This document shows, piece by piece, positions 1-7,771 of a stretch of DNA of 20,962 nt. The first letter of the stretch is position 1; the number at the start of each line of letters is the position of its first letter. Position numbers and translations under genes: made by a program. The stretch comes from Candidatus Uhrbacteria bacterium. Its GTDB lineage: Bacteria; Patescibacteriota; Patescibacteriia; UBA9934; GWF2-40-263. The stretch spans positions 1 through 20,962 of the forward strand of contig DOJV01000045.1 in NCBI GenBank assembly GCA_003511125.1, given 5' to 3'. The notes under the pieces were generated by a model that saw nothing but the letters and a program-made list of their open reading frames with translations, did not search any database and had not been told where the DNA came from.

Positions 1-17
1 TACCGGCTCTGCCGGTA
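1..17. repeat. Short perfect palindrome at the window edge
   Basis: Seven-base arms TACCGGC and GCCGGTA flank a TCT loop. It lies at the window start, downstream of the minus-strand terminator at 28-54, so it may belong to the neighbouring unit beyond the edge. No T-run is visible next to it, so it is not called a terminator. Its role is unknown. Confidence 0.45.
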
Positions 18-27
18 GAGGATCGTT

Positions 28-54
28 AAAAAAAATCGCCCCCTCCGAGCGATT
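28..54 (-). terminator. Rho-independent terminator after the 118-residue membrane protein gene
   Basis: Read on the minus strand, arms AATCGC and GCGATT enclose a G-rich loop and are followed directly by a run of eight T (A-run at 28-35 on the plus strand). It starts only 9 bases past the stop codon of the gene at 63-419, so that gene has a terminator of its own. Confidence 0.75.
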
Positions 55-62
55 GAGAAAAA

Positions 63-419
63 CTAGTACCACTTCGTAACCTTAAGGACGCTAACCAGCG
101 TATTCACCAAAACGATAACCATGGCGATAGTTGCCCAGAGAACAGGAACTCTGAATAGAGAAATCATCGACGCGGCCAACACCAGAACGATGGCGTTGAC
201 GAAAGTCATGAGGCTGAGAACCATGGGGCCGTAATCGTTGTGGCCGGTGTGGTCGTAATTGGTGTAGAAATGTTCCCAGAGACAATGGCAGGCCACTATG
301 AAGGCTGCCAGGCCAAGAAAAGCCACAGCACCGCTCTCGGGCGTAAGCAGAAAGAAAAAGGCGATGAAGCCGAGGGTTGCGAGAAAGCCGAGAAGAACGA
401 AATAGGAACGAAATTTCAT
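63..419 (-). CDS. Small four-helix membrane protein of unknown function
   Basis: The 118-residue protein is nearly all membrane: hydrophobic segments at about residues 5-25, 30-48, 64-88 and 91-113. The family is not recognised. The loop between helices 2 and 3 carries a Cys/His cluster (C44, H45, C46, H50, H57, H60) in the stretch CHCLWEH..DHTGH; metal or haem binding is possible but is only inference. The start is fixed by a good Shine-Dalgarno (GGAGG, 425-429) five bases from the ATG, which the neighbouring envelope genes lack. Codons are richer in C/G third positions (CTC, GGC, ATC, GCC) than in the polysaccharide genes next door. It sits between two terminators, so it is probably transcribed alone. 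Foreign origin or a distinct expression class would explain this. Confidence 0.75.
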   Translation of the reverse strand: MKFRSYFVLLGFLATLGFIAFFFLLTPESGAVAFLGLAAFIVACHCLWEHFYTNYDHTGHNDYGPMVLSLMTFVNAIVLVLAASMISLFRVPVLWATIAMVIVLVNTLVSVLKVTKWY

Positions 420-424
420 TAAGA

Positions 425-429
425 CCTCC
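425..429 (-). promoter_or_regulatory. Canonical Shine-Dalgarno GGAGG of the 118-residue gene
   Basis: GGAGG on the minus strand lies five bases before the ATG at 419. It is listed because almost every other minus-strand start in the window, including the ribosomal protein genes, has no such motif. Confidence 0.75.
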
Positions 430-460
430 GCGGTTATCTAATCACTTCACGAAAAAAAGT

Positions 461-497
461 CAAAAAAACATTTTGGTTATTTTTAACCAAAATGTTT
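461..497 (-). terminator. Strong terminator of the polysaccharide operon
   Basis: Perfect 14-base arms (466-479 and 484-497) with a four-base loop are followed on the minus strand by a T-run (462-468). It lies about 37 bases beyond the stop of the O-antigen ligase-like gene and closes the operon that begins at 6892. The stem is AT-rich and symmetrical, but the T-run is better on the minus strand. The T-run also holds a TTGACT box (458-463) 17 bases before a weak TAGATA (435-440), a possible but doubtful promoter for the 118-residue gene. Confidence 0.85.
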
Positions 498-534
498 TAC
501 TTTTTGCCGATCGGCGATTTGGCGTAAATTTTGA

Positions 535-2115
535 CTAAATTTCGCCAACATCCAACCTGGAATTCGTCATCTGTGCCGAACTCAAATTAGCCGGCCGGCT
601 CTCCAATCGAATTCCTTGCGGCAAACGAAACAAAACAAATTTATTTTCAGTCTCCAAAAAAGGCACAACAAGGAGAATAAACCCAAGTCCAATCGGATGA
701 TTCAAATACGGAGAAAAAATGTGCGTGGCGTAAAGCATGACTAGCGAGGAAACCAGGCCGACAGTCAGCCAGGCCGGCCGATTGCTTTGGGTCAAAAGAC
801 CGCGCAGAAGACCATAAAATAGCCACAGGAAGGCCAGCGGACCCAACAGCCCCATCTTTAGCCACAAATCCAACCAACCCCACTCAAAGGCGTGTGTCGT
901 CCAAGTGCCATCAGGCGAAATTGAGCGAGCGCGCGGGTCATCGGTTTTAAAAGTCACTTCCTCACCAAAGCCACTGCCGAGAATTGGCGAAACCACAACC
1001 TCTTGCCACATTTCCGGCAAAAGATTCCAGCGACTGGAAATCGCCACATCGCCCAAGTCGCCGGCCCGCGAGGAAAAAAGGCTCGAGAGTTCGCCGGCCG
1101 AGCTCATGCGATATGGTAGTGGAAACAAAATTATCAAAACCAGAATTACCGCGCCGATTAAACCCGAGCTGGCTCCCAAGCCGGCTGAGCCGATCAATTT
1201 TTTAAATCCGGGTTTGAGCAACTTGATTAAAAGAATGATGAACGGCACCAGGCCCAATAAAATTCCCACCCAAAAACTACGCGATAGACCAATCAAAATT
1301 GTTCCGACAAGACAAGACAAAATCAACACGAGCCAAAAACGAGATTTTTTTTCAAAATCTTTTAACCACAACCAAGGTGCTAAAAGAAAAGTTAAAGCTA
1401 TTGGCGAAAATTGGGCTTGAAGAAAAATTCTGAAAATTGAATCAGTCATGCGAGTCAGTTCGCCGGTACGGGTGTCGCGAATAAAGGTGTAGGAACGTGA
1501 AAGCATCCAGGCCGGAAAGTGAGTGAACTCGTAGAGTAAACCCAGGGTCAAAATCACCACCCAAATCGCGGCCGCGGCAAAAACTTGAAGCAGAATTCGC
1601 AGGCGAGAATTGTTCCACTCGATCGAAAGAATTGGAAAAAGATAGGCCAGATAAAAATAAGCATTGCCATCATCAAAAGCTTGTCGAAAATCGTTTTGCG
1701 AAAAACCAACAGTGTAACCAATAATCACAGCAACAAATAACGGAGCGAACCAAATCAGGCGATTGTCTTTTAACGATAATTTAGTTTTCTTAAAAATCAA
1801 AAGTCCAACCCAAGCCAACATCACCACCAAAAAAACCACCATTCGCAACGATAACGAAAATCCGCCAACCGAAGTCGAAATCAAATGCCCGTGCGAGTTG
1901 GCGAAGAGCTCGGCAAAAGCCACAAAGATTCCAAACTCAAGTTTCCAGAGAGTTAGAGCAAAAACTCCGAGGCCGATAATCACCAAAGCAATCGGCTCGC
2001 CAAAATTATGAAAAACTCCGAGGGCTATCAAAAAAAACCCAGCCAATGCCCCGAGGGTTATGACAAAAGGTTTTCCGAACCATTGTTCTTTGATTTTCAT
2101 AAATTGTAATTTCAT
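535..2115 (-). CDS. O-antigen ligase/polymerase-like membrane protein (Wzy/WaaL type)
   Basis: A polytopic protein of about 526 residues with roughly a dozen hydrophobic segments and a long extracytoplasmic loop in the C-terminal half. That loop contains EMWQEVVVSPILGSGFGEE, matching the pattern of O-antigen ligase-like proteins in which a WxxxxxxPxxGxGxG stretch precedes a large periplasmic loop. Such proteins polymerise or transfer undecaprenol-linked glycans on the outer face of the membrane. The frame stays open upstream to 2160, but those 15 codons run through a palindromic repeat (2120-2147), so I place the start at the ATG at 2115; the ATG at 2100 is an alternative. Neither has a Shine-Dalgarno. 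It is the last gene of the glycan operon. Whether it is a ligase or a polymerase cannot be told from sequence. Confidence 0.8.
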   Translation of the reverse strand: MKLQFMKIKEQWFGKPFVITLGALAGFFLIALGVFHNFGEPIALVIIGLGVFALTLWKLEFGIFVAFAELFANSHGHLISTSVGGFSLSLRMVVFLVVMLAWVGLLIFKKTKLSLKDNRLIWFAPLFVAVIIGYTVGFSQNDFRQAFDDGNAYFYLAYLFPILSIEWNNSRLRILLQVFAAAAIWVVILTLGLLYEFTHFPAWMLSRSYTFIRDTRTGELTRMTDSIFRIFLQAQFSPIALTFLLAPWLWLKDFEKKSRFWLVLILSCLVGTILIGLSRSFWVGILLGLVPFIILLIKLLKPGFKKLIGSAGLGASSGLIGAVILVLIILFPLPYRMSSAGELSSLFSSRAGDLGDVAISSRWNLLPEMWQEVVVSPILGSGFGEEVTFKTDDPRARSISPDGTWTTHAFEWGWLDLWLKMGLLGPLAFLWLFYGLLRGLLTQSNRPAWLTVGLVSSLVMLYATHIFSPYLNHPIGLGFILLVVPFLETENKFVLFRLPQGIRLESRPANLSSAQMTNSRLDVGEI

Positions 2116-2119
2116 GATC

Positions 2120-2147
2120 GTGGGGGCGACCAGCCGGTCGTCCCCAC
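2120..2147. repeat. REP-like GC-rich palindrome
   Basis: Twelve-base arms GTGGGGGCGACC and GGTCGTCCCCAC flank a four-base AGCC loop. The single imperfection is a G-U pair in the plus-strand RNA. GC-rich palindromes built on GGGGCGACC are familiar as dispersed REP-type elements mobilised in trans by RAYT transposases. No transposase is in this window. It sits between a GT2 gene and the ligase-like gene and interrupts the nominal 5' extension of the latter. Confidence 0.6.
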
Positions 2148-2172
2148 ATCGAATTTTCATTCATGTTTCGAA

Positions 2173-3018
2173 TTATTTTCTTTTAACAAAATTCGCTCCA
2201 ATCGCCGCCGCCACGAACAACGGATTCAAAAGCCAAAAAGCCAACCAGGTCTTGAAACCAAAATGTTTTTTCATGTAACGGCGCAAACTGCGGCGAACCA
2301 TGGTTTGTTTTTTTAAAGTCGTGAGCGAGACGAAGCTTGAGCCTTTTTCGTGGCGAGCCGAGAGGTCGGCAAAATAACGCACGCGCCAGCCGGCACTAAT
2401 TGTTCGTCGGCAAAAATCGACTTCCTCGTACCACATAAAAAATCCGTCATCGAGTTTACCAATTTTGTCTAAAACCTGGCGACGAATAACAAAAAAGGCA
2501 CCCATAACTTGATCGACATCCGCGCTCCGCGAGTAATCAAAATCTTTCATGAGCCAACGACGAATTGATTTTAAATTGGAAAAAATATGCGGGGCTTTGA
2601 CAAGAAGAAGAAATTGATCACGCGGCGTTGGAAAACGCCAAACACAATCCTGTTGACTGCCATCAAGATTTTTAAGCGAGATTCCGGCCACGCCAATGTA
2701 TTTATCTTCTTTCATTTTTTTCTCGACTTCTGAAATTACATCTGAATCAAAAACAATATCCGGATTAACTAAAACCACAAAATCTCCTTTAGCTCGACTA
2801 ATACCCATGTTGCAACCACCGGCAAAACCCAAATTTTTTTCGTTCTTAATTAACTTAACTTCGGGAAATTCGGCGGCTATGGAAGAAAGGTCATCACCCG
2901 AACCGTTCTCGACTACAAAAACCTCGAACTCGCAATTCGGCCGATGAGCAAACAACGAACAAAGCATTCGTTCGGTTTGGATTTTGGTTTTGTAGTTTAC
3001 GGAAACGATCGAAACCAT
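2173..3018 (-). CDS. Family 2 glycosyltransferase (rhamnosyltransferase-like)
   Basis: The 281-residue protein has a GT-A fold: start VSIVSVNYKT, a nucleotide-sugar motif ENLGF-type at 60-66 (EKNLGFAGG), NPD at 85-87 in place of DxD, MGAFFVIRR at 172-180 and YEEVDFCRR at 197-205, the acidic pair expected for the catalytic base. One hydrophobic segment at about 256-277 probably anchors it to the inner face of the membrane. These motifs are typical of the WcaE/RfbF-like branch that adds deoxyhexoses to lipid-linked glycan. Donor and acceptor cannot be assigned. It lies 21 bases after the next GT2 gene and about 57 bases before the ligase-like start, in the same operon. No Shine-Dalgarno precedes the ATG. 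Confidence 0.9.
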   Translation of the reverse strand: MVSIVSVNYKTKIQTERMLCSLFAHRPNCEFEVFVVENGSGDDLSSIAAEFPEVKLIKNEKNLGFAGGCNMGISRAKGDFVVLVNPDIVFDSDVISEVEKKMKEDKYIGVAGISLKNLDGSQQDCVWRFPTPRDQFLLLVKAPHIFSNLKSIRRWLMKDFDYSRSADVDQVMGAFFVIRRQVLDKIGKLDDGFFMWYEEVDFCRRTISAGWRVRYFADLSARHEKGSSFVSLTTLKKQTMVRRSLRRYMKKHFGFKTWLAFWLLNPLFVAAAIGANFVKRK

Positions 3019-3039
3019 AAGTTGATGGTTAAAAGAAGA

Positions 3040-3747
3040 TTACTCTAAGTTATGTTTCTTGTTGATCACTTCTTTAGCTTCTTCGTATTTTTTAACCGAC
3101 TTTGGCATCCAGCCGAAATATTTCCAAGGGATTCGATAAAAAATTTTTGGTCGCCATTTGGAAATGCCGCGGCGACCGCTGACTTCGATAACCTGAAAAA
3201 GTTCTTCGTCGACAAAAAAACCAATATGACCTTCGTTCATCATAGTCAACCACAAATCCCAGTCTTGAAAACGCTTAATCTCCGAATCAAAACCTGGAAA
3301 GTCTACTCGGCGAATCAGAGCGGTGGTGTGAACAAAATTTAATTTCTTAATTCGACCGACATCAAAAGGAAAACTCGAAAACGATTTCCAGCCAAATTTA
3401 AAACCGCTGTAAGCATAACTGGCTTCGGGATGTTCGTCGAGCACGGCCAATAATTTTTCCAGCATATCCGGCCGCATAACCACATCGGCGTCACAAAAAA
3501 CCACAAACTCCCCGGCCGAAGCAAAAAATCCATTGTTGCGAGCTTTTTGCCCGCCAAGATTATCTTGACTAACCAAAACAATCTTATCCATGTACGGTTT
3601 CAAAATCTCGAGAGTGTTATCGGTCGAACCGTCATTAACCACAATAATCTCGTCGGCCTGGCGAGTTTGTTTCAAGACACTATCCAAACAGCGCGCGATG
3701 GTAGCGGCGTGTTGGTAAGAAGGGATGATGATGGAGACAGAACTCAT
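3040..3747 (-). CDS. Family 2 glycosyltransferase
   Basis: The 235-residue GT-A enzyme carries NDGSTD at 38-43, GGQKARNNG at 65-73, the metal-binding DAD at 86-88 and QDWDLW at 161-166, which holds the catalytic acidic residue. It has no membrane helix and is probably a peripheral cytoplasmic enzyme adding one sugar to a lipid-linked glycan. The sugar is unknown. Its start overlaps the stop of the upstream 160-residue gene by four bases (ATGA), suggesting translational coupling, which matters because no Shine-Dalgarno is visible. Confidence 0.92.
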   Translation of the reverse strand: MSSVSIIIPSYQHAATIARCLDSVLKQTRQADEIIVVNDGSTDNTLEILKPYMDKIVLVSQDNLGGQKARNNGFFASAGEFVVFCDADVVMRPDMLEKLLAVLDEHPEASYAYSGFKFGWKSFSSFPFDVGRIKKLNFVHTTALIRRVDFPGFDSEIKRFQDWDLWLTMMNEGHIGFFVDEELFQVIEVSGRRGISKWRPKIFYRIPWKYFGWMPKSVKKYEEAKEVINKKHNLE

Positions 3748-4226
3748 ACAACAACAAATTTATAAACAATTTCGGCGGTCAGAAAAAAAACGACAAATAA
3801 AACTATGGAAATTAAAGAAGAAATAATTATTGACAAAACCATAAATAAAACTTTTGCTAAAAATTTCTTAGGATTAAAGTATTGAAATAAAAACAAAATC
3901 AAAGCCACCAAAAGACCAAAAAAATTGAAATAATTAGAAAGAATAATTAAAACAACTTGCCAAAACTTAATTCTTGGAAGGACAATCGTGCTCAAAATTT
4001 GAACAATAATTATTGGGGAACTAAGCAAGAAAAAATTGATAAGATGAAAAAAGAAAGGCAAACGTTCACGACCACTGATCAAAGAAGTTAAATCAACAAT
4101 TTCTCGAATTTGCCAAAAGTAAAATCCTGTCCAAAATAAAAACTGAACAATAAAAAATATCCAAAATCTCTTTTCTTTTAAAAGATCCCAGCCAGGTTTG
4201 AAAACAGAAAATTTAATTTTGTTCAT
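3744..4226 (-). CDS. Small membrane protein in the glycan operon
   Basis: The 160-residue protein has about four hydrophobic segments (roughly 21-40, 60-82, 86-115, 120-156) and a basic start (MNKIKFSVFKPGWDLLKEKR). No family is recognised. Its DNA is clearly more AT-rich than the flanking glycosyltransferases. It overlaps the following GT2 gene by four bases, so the two are probably co-translated, and it may scaffold that enzyme or help handle the lipid-linked glycan; this is context inference only. Upstream is a 130-base gap filled mainly by the 9-base repeat hairpin (4249-4360), so whether it is transcribed through from the GT4 gene is open. Confidence 0.7.
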   Translation of the reverse strand: MNKIKFSVFKPGWDLLKEKRFWIFFIVQFLFWTGFYFWQIREIVDLTSLISGRERLPFFFHLINFFLLSSPIIIVQILSTIVLPRIKFWQVVLIILSNYFNFFGLLVALILFLFQYFNPKKFLAKVLFMVLSIIISSLISIVLFVVFFLTAEIVYKFVVV

Positions 4227-4248
4227 ACTAGTACAATTGGGAGGAGTG

Positions 4249-4360
4249 TAAAAGTTGTAAAATTGGCCTGTCGGCCTCGTAGAAGTCGTAGAAATCGTAA
4301 AAACCGTAAATCTACGTTTTCTACGTTTTCTACGACTTCTACGATTTCTACGACTTCTAC
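4249..4360. repeat. Nine-base-word tandem arrays in inverted orientation
   Basis: At 4278-4313 are four tandem 9-base words of the type CGTAGAAGT, drifting to CGTAAAAAC. At 4314-4358 are five words of the type ACGACTTCT, ACGATTTCT or ACGTTTTCT, the reverse complement of the first set. Two arms of 21 bases (4279-4299 and 4340-4360) are perfectly complementary, and other registers also pair. More degenerate units (GTAAAAGTT) begin at 4249. The right end covers the stop codon (4357-4359) of the GT4 gene, so the hairpin forms directly at the end of that message. It could act as a terminator or stabiliser, but no clear T-run follows. Confidence 0.85.
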
Positions 4361-5454
4361 AAAAACGATTTTAATTTCTCGAACGATTTTTCCCAGACGA
4401 AATCTTCGGTGGCTCGACTTCGAGCGGCCGAACCCAGAGATCGACGTTCTTTTGGGTTGCTCCGGAGACGCAAAATCGCTTCTTTTAAGGCTTCAATGTC
4501 GCCATCAGGCACCAAGAGACCGGTTTGGTTGTTTATGACAGCCTCGTCAACGCCGGGATGATCGGTGGCGATTGACGGCAGGCCGTGAACCGCGGCTTCG
4601 AGATAGACAATACCAAAACCTTCGCGGTCAACTTCGTCGACCACGGTCGGCATGACGAAGATATCGGCTTCGTCGTAAGCCTCGGCAATTTCGGTATCAG
4701 TTACTCGTCCATTTAGACGAAGCAAATCGTAGATTCCTAGTTCGTTGGCGACGCGGATAATTTCCGCAAGCTCCGGGCCCTCGCCGATAATGCGATAGCG
4801 AAGATTGGGAATTTGTTCTTGAAGTTCGGAAATCGCTTTTAAAACCCGAAGATGGCCTTTACGAGAAACCAATCGAGAAACGGTTAAGAGAACAAAATCT
4901 CGTTTACTTCGTCCACTTTCCTCCTGATCGGGAGCTAAGTGGCCTAAATTTTTAATCCCCGGATAACAAACCACCGTTCTTTTTACACCAAAATCCCGTT
5001 CCACCTCGGCGGCCAAAGCCTTGGTGTTGGTAATCACAACTTTTGCGCCTCGCAAAACTTTTTCCGTTAACCAGCGCTTTTGTTTTGACCGGCAAGCCAA
5101 CGAAACATCCATACCATGAACAATCACCATGTACGATTTTTTGGTCACAAACTTTGACAGCCAAGCCGCGGTACCGAAAGGTAAAACATGACTAACTATC
5201 AAAAGCTCGAAACTCTTCCCTTCCTTTATCAACAGCCAAACCGTTTTAAACCAACGCGGCCAAAAATTTTTGAAAAATAAATCTCGGCGTTCGATGGGAT
5301 AAGGGGCTTCGGCGTCAAAGACTTCGCAATCTTTTTCTGGTGTGGTAATAACTCGAAGATCGTTTTTGAAATACAAAGCCAAGGCCGCTAAGTAGCGAGC
5401 CACGCCGCCGGTTCTAGGCGGAAAGTCGGGGGTCATTAGGAGGAGGCGCTTCAT
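4357..5454 (-). CDS. Family 4 glycosyltransferase (GT-B, PimB/WaaG-like)
   Basis: The 365-residue GT-B enzyme has an N-terminal acceptor domain with FPPRTGGVARY (11-21) and VHGMD (112-116), and a C-terminal donor domain with VSRLVSRKG (192-200), IIGEGP (222-227) and REGFGIVYLEA, giving the family's E-x7-E pair at E278 and E286. It would transfer a hexose from a nucleotide sugar to a lipid-linked or mannoside acceptor in the cytoplasm. Its first ATG lies 41 bases inside the end of the flippase gene; the Met at residue 7 would cut the overlap to 23 bases, and neither has a Shine-Dalgarno. The stop codon falls inside the 9-base repeat hairpin. Confidence 0.92.
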   Translation of the reverse strand: MKRLLLMTPDFPPRTGGVARYLAALALYFKNDLRVITTPEKDCEVFDAEAPYPIERRDLFFKNFWPRWFKTVWLLIKEGKSFELLIVSHVLPFGTAAWLSKFVTKKSYMVIVHGMDVSLACRSKQKRWLTEKVLRGAKVVITNTKALAAEVERDFGVKRTVVCYPGIKNLGHLAPDQEESGRSKRDFVLLTVSRLVSRKGHLRVLKAISELQEQIPNLRYRIIGEGPELAEIIRVANELGIYDLLRLNGRVTDTEIAEAYDEADIFVMPTVVDEVDREGFGIVYLEAAVHGLPSIATDHPGVDEAVINNQTGLLVPDGDIEALKEAILRLRSNPKERRSLGSAARSRATEDFVWEKSFEKLKSFL

Positions 5455-6892
5455 ATTTTTTCTTAAAAACCATTCGACGAATTTCTTTAAATTGCTCCAA
5501 TTTTATCGAACGAGTCGCAAATAATAAGGCAGTGTAGAAAATTGCGGCTATTGGCAAAACCAGGAAGAATCCGACTGTTGGTCGCAAAACCACGGTTACT
5601 AAAGCCATCAAGGCACCGCTACCAATGATCTTAACACAAAGCCAGGCCAAATGCTTCCAAGGCAAATTCGGCACGATTTTTGGCACAAAATAAAGTCCGG
5701 CCAAAAACATAAACCAGAAACTGACTCCGGCCGCGTAAGCCGCGCCCATAATACCGATGGTTGGGATGAGCAAAGCGTTTATAACTACGTTGATGACCAT
5801 GGTTATGCCCATGATGGTGGTTTTGGTCTTTTGTCGATCAGCGGCATTAAGCAAAGAACCAATGGGGAAATCTAAAAAGAGTGGCAGCAGAACAAAAATC
5901 AAAACTCGCAAAACCGGCACGGCTTCAACATAACCCCTGCCGGCCAGCCGCACCACATCTGGAGCCACGGCAAAAATTCCAAAAACAATCGGCGCCGACA
6001 AAATCAACATGTACCAGGTGGCTTGCTCGAACAGTTTGGCTAACTTGGCTTTATCTGTGGCCACCAAAGCACTCATGCTCGGATAAAGCGCGGCCACAAA
6101 GGCCATGGGCAGAAATTGAAAAGCGTAAGTCATTTTGTAAGCAATGGCATAAACTCCCACCGCGGCTGTGCCGATAAAAATTGAGAGCAAGACTGTGTCG
6201 ACATAAGAGTAAAGTTTGGAAAAAATTCCGGCCAAGGCGAACGGTAAAGAAGTTGCTAAAAGTTTTTTAGTGCCGGCAAAATCAAATAATGGCAAGACCG
6301 CCAACCAACCCAAACGCCTGGCTACTTGTAGCGAAGAAAAAACGGCGTTGAAAGCACTGCCAACAACCAAAGCGCCGATTAAAAAAGAAAGTGAAGGATG
6401 AAAAAATAAAGACAAACTTCCCAAACCAACCGTCAGAGTTTCACCGATCATCATGCCAAATGATTCGAAACGCAAAACATGAAGACCGCGCAAGACACCA
6501 AAATACAAAAGCGAAATAGCATCCTCGGCCATAACGAGCGAGGCTAACCCAACCAAAAGCTGAACCTCGGTGCTGTAACCCAAAAGACGAGAAGCAATAA
6601 TCGAGGCAGCTATGGCCAAAATCACCAGCGGCAACTTTAAACCAAGTGCCCGACGAATCAACGGCACCGCCTCCTCCGGCCGCTTGGCTACCTCACGAAT
6701 CACCACCGGCGAAATTCCGAAATCGGCAACCACGCTAAAAATCGTGGTAATCGAAAGCGCCAAAAAATAAGCCCCGGTCTGCTCGGGCCGCATGACATTG
6801 GCAATAAACAAGAAATAGAAAAAAGCCAGGATCTTCTGACCAATTGTGGCGGCAGTTAAATAGAAGGTATTTTTGGCAACAGAAACGGCCAT
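5414..6892 (-). CDS. Wzx-like polysaccharide flippase (MOP superfamily)
   Basis: The 492-residue protein has about 12-14 hydrophobic segments. The start SVAKNTFYLTAATIGQKILA and the stretch NVMRPEQTGAYFLALS are typical of the polysaccharide transporter branch of the MOP superfamily, with a second repeat at YSYVDTVLLSIFIGTAAVG. It would move undecaprenyl-linked oligosaccharide to the outer membrane face for the ligase-like protein further down the operon. The C-terminal tail (KKKYEAPPPNDPRLSA) is hydrophilic and is encoded over the start of the GT4 gene. This is the first gene of the operon. A TATAAT box ends 11 bases before the ATG and there is no Shine-Dalgarno, so its message may have almost no leader. 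Confidence 0.9.
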   Translation of the reverse strand: MAVSVAKNTFYLTAATIGQKILAFFYFLFIANVMRPEQTGAYFLALSITTIFSVVADFGISPVVIREVAKRPEEAVPLIRRALGLKLPLVILAIAASIIASRLLGYSTEVQLLVGLASLVMAEDAISLLYFGVLRGLHVLRFESFGMMIGETLTVGLGSLSLFFHPSLSFLIGALVVGSAFNAVFSSLQVARRLGWLAVLPLFDFAGTKKLLATSLPFALAGIFSKLYSYVDTVLLSIFIGTAAVGVYAIAYKMTYAFQFLPMAFVAALYPSMSALVATDKAKLAKLFEQATWYMLILSAPIVFGIFAVAPDVVRLAGRGYVEAVPVLRVLIFVLLPLFLDFPIGSLLNAADRQKTKTTIMGITMVINVVINALLIPTIGIMGAAYAAGVSFWFMFLAGLYFVPKIVPNLPWKHLAWLCVKIIGSGALMALVTVVLRPTVGFFLVLPIAAIFYTALLFATRSIKLEQFKEIRRMVFKKKYEAPPPNDPRLSA

Positions 6893-6903
6893 ATGATGAA
6901 GAT

Positions 6904-6909
6904 ATTATA
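6904..6909 (-). promoter_or_regulatory. -10 box TATAAT of the flippase operon
   Basis: A perfect TATAAT on the minus strand ends 11 bases before the flippase ATG. No convincing -35 lies 16-18 bases upstream (TGGTAA at the 17-base position). Transcription starting about seven bases downstream would give a leader of only four or so bases. Confidence 0.55.
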
Positions 6910-6940
6910 ACGGTTTTTCTCCGGAATTACCAGCCTACTA

Positions 6941-6969
6941 TTGACAAGACCGGCTATTTTCATTATACT
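6941..6969 (+). promoter_or_regulatory. Near-perfect sigma-70 promoter of the orphan plus-strand gene
   Basis: TTGACA (6941-6946), a 17-base spacer and TATACT (6964-6969). The start of transcription is expected near 6976. It is divergent from the flippase promoter about 30 bases away. This is one of the two best promoter matches in the window, the other being the infA P1 promoter. Confidence 0.85.
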
Positions 6970-6975
6970 AACCAG

Positions 6976-6993
6976 CTGTGAATTTCCTCACAG
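6976..6993 (+). promoter_or_regulatory. Inverted repeat at the expected transcription start
   Basis: CTGTGA and TCACAG are separated by six bases and sit at the predicted start of the message. It could be a 5' stabilising hairpin or an operator. It includes a GTG (6978) that is in frame with the gene and could serve as a leaderless start. Confidence 0.45.
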
Positions 6994-7016
6994 AGCATTG
7001 CCCCACGGAGACTATC

Positions 7017-7754
7017 GTGAATACTCCCAACTACAAGCACTTTCTCGCCACCGAAAACTACTTCCGGACCGTGATCGACGGAGCTTCCGAGAAAGGACTG
7101 TCTCTGGTTGGTCGCGTGGTGCGTGATTCCGATTCCCAGAAACTGACAAGAAATCCGTCCACCACCTGCTTCGCCCGTGAGACCACCCTCCTCTTTGCCT
7201 GGGGCGACAAGGCCTTCCTCTTGGCCGCAACCTACATCGAGGTCTTCAGTTTCGACACCCAGATGGCCCGTGCCGAAGTCCGTGCCCTGAGTGAAAAATA
7301 CCATCCCTACTGGAAATTCCGGATCTTGCTCGGCGCGAATCCTGGCATGTGGTACATGTTCGAAGACGAATACGACTGGCCACGGATCGCTCGGTCCTTC
7401 TGCGGTGTCGAGATCAAAACCATGATCTCGCGTCACTCACGGGACACCGATTGTGTCTACAGCTCAGGTACACCCCATCAGACCAAGACAGAACCCTATT
7501 CCTACGATGGGGTCTACAGCATCCTCCTCGGCTGGTGGCCAATCGTGGCCACCCCCGATGTCTTCATGATGGCCATAGGAAACCTCCTGCAGTCGCTTGC
7601 CAGCTGTACCAGGCAAGGCAGGCTCTCTGCTCTCCACACCGTTCCCAGCTTCGCCTACTCGGACACCTTCGAATGGGACGAAGGACAAAACTTCCTTTCC
7701 CAACTCGATCTCCCTCGCCTCCGCGCTCTCTTCGAGCCCGGTGTGCATTTCTGA
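7017..7754 (+). CDS. Orphan 245-residue protein of unknown family
   Basis: I do not recognise this protein. It looks soluble: no signal peptide and no clear membrane helix, though LLGWWPIVATPDVFMMAIGNLL (about 170-190) is hydrophobic. It is rich in aromatics (FRILLGANPGMWYMFEDEYDW). The GTG at 7017 is chosen because GGAG (7007-7010) sits six bases before it; an in-frame GTG at 6978 would give 258 residues and lies right at the predicted transcription start. It is the only long plus-strand gene here, with its own strong promoter and terminator. Codons end mostly in C or G (CTC, ATC, TTC, GCC, CGT), unlike the AT-ending neighbours. That points to transfer or to selection for strong expression. 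No neighbour suggests a function. Confidence 0.8.
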   Translation: MNTPNYKHFLATENYFRTVIDGASEKGLSLVGRVVRDSDSQKLTRNPSTTCFARETTLLFAWGDKAFLLAATYIEVFSFDTQMARAEVRALSEKYHPYWKFRILLGANPGMWYMFEDEYDWPRIARSFCGVEIKTMISRHSRDTDCVYSSGTPHQTKTEPYSYDGVYSILLGWWPIVATPDVFMMAIGNLLQSLASCTRQGRLSALHTVPSFAYSDTFEWDEGQNFLSQLDLPRLRALFEPGVHF

Positions 7755-7771
7755 GACGCTCTGCCCTCTCC

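Noticed and set aside
905-1420. Plus-strand 171-codon frame
   Set aside because: It lies fully antisense to the ligase-like membrane gene, with low-complexity Lys/Pro/Arg content and no start signal.
4263-4538. Plus-strand 91-codon frame rich in Arg, Ser and Thr
   Set aside because: Its first third reads the 9-base repeats and the rest is antisense to the GT4 gene.
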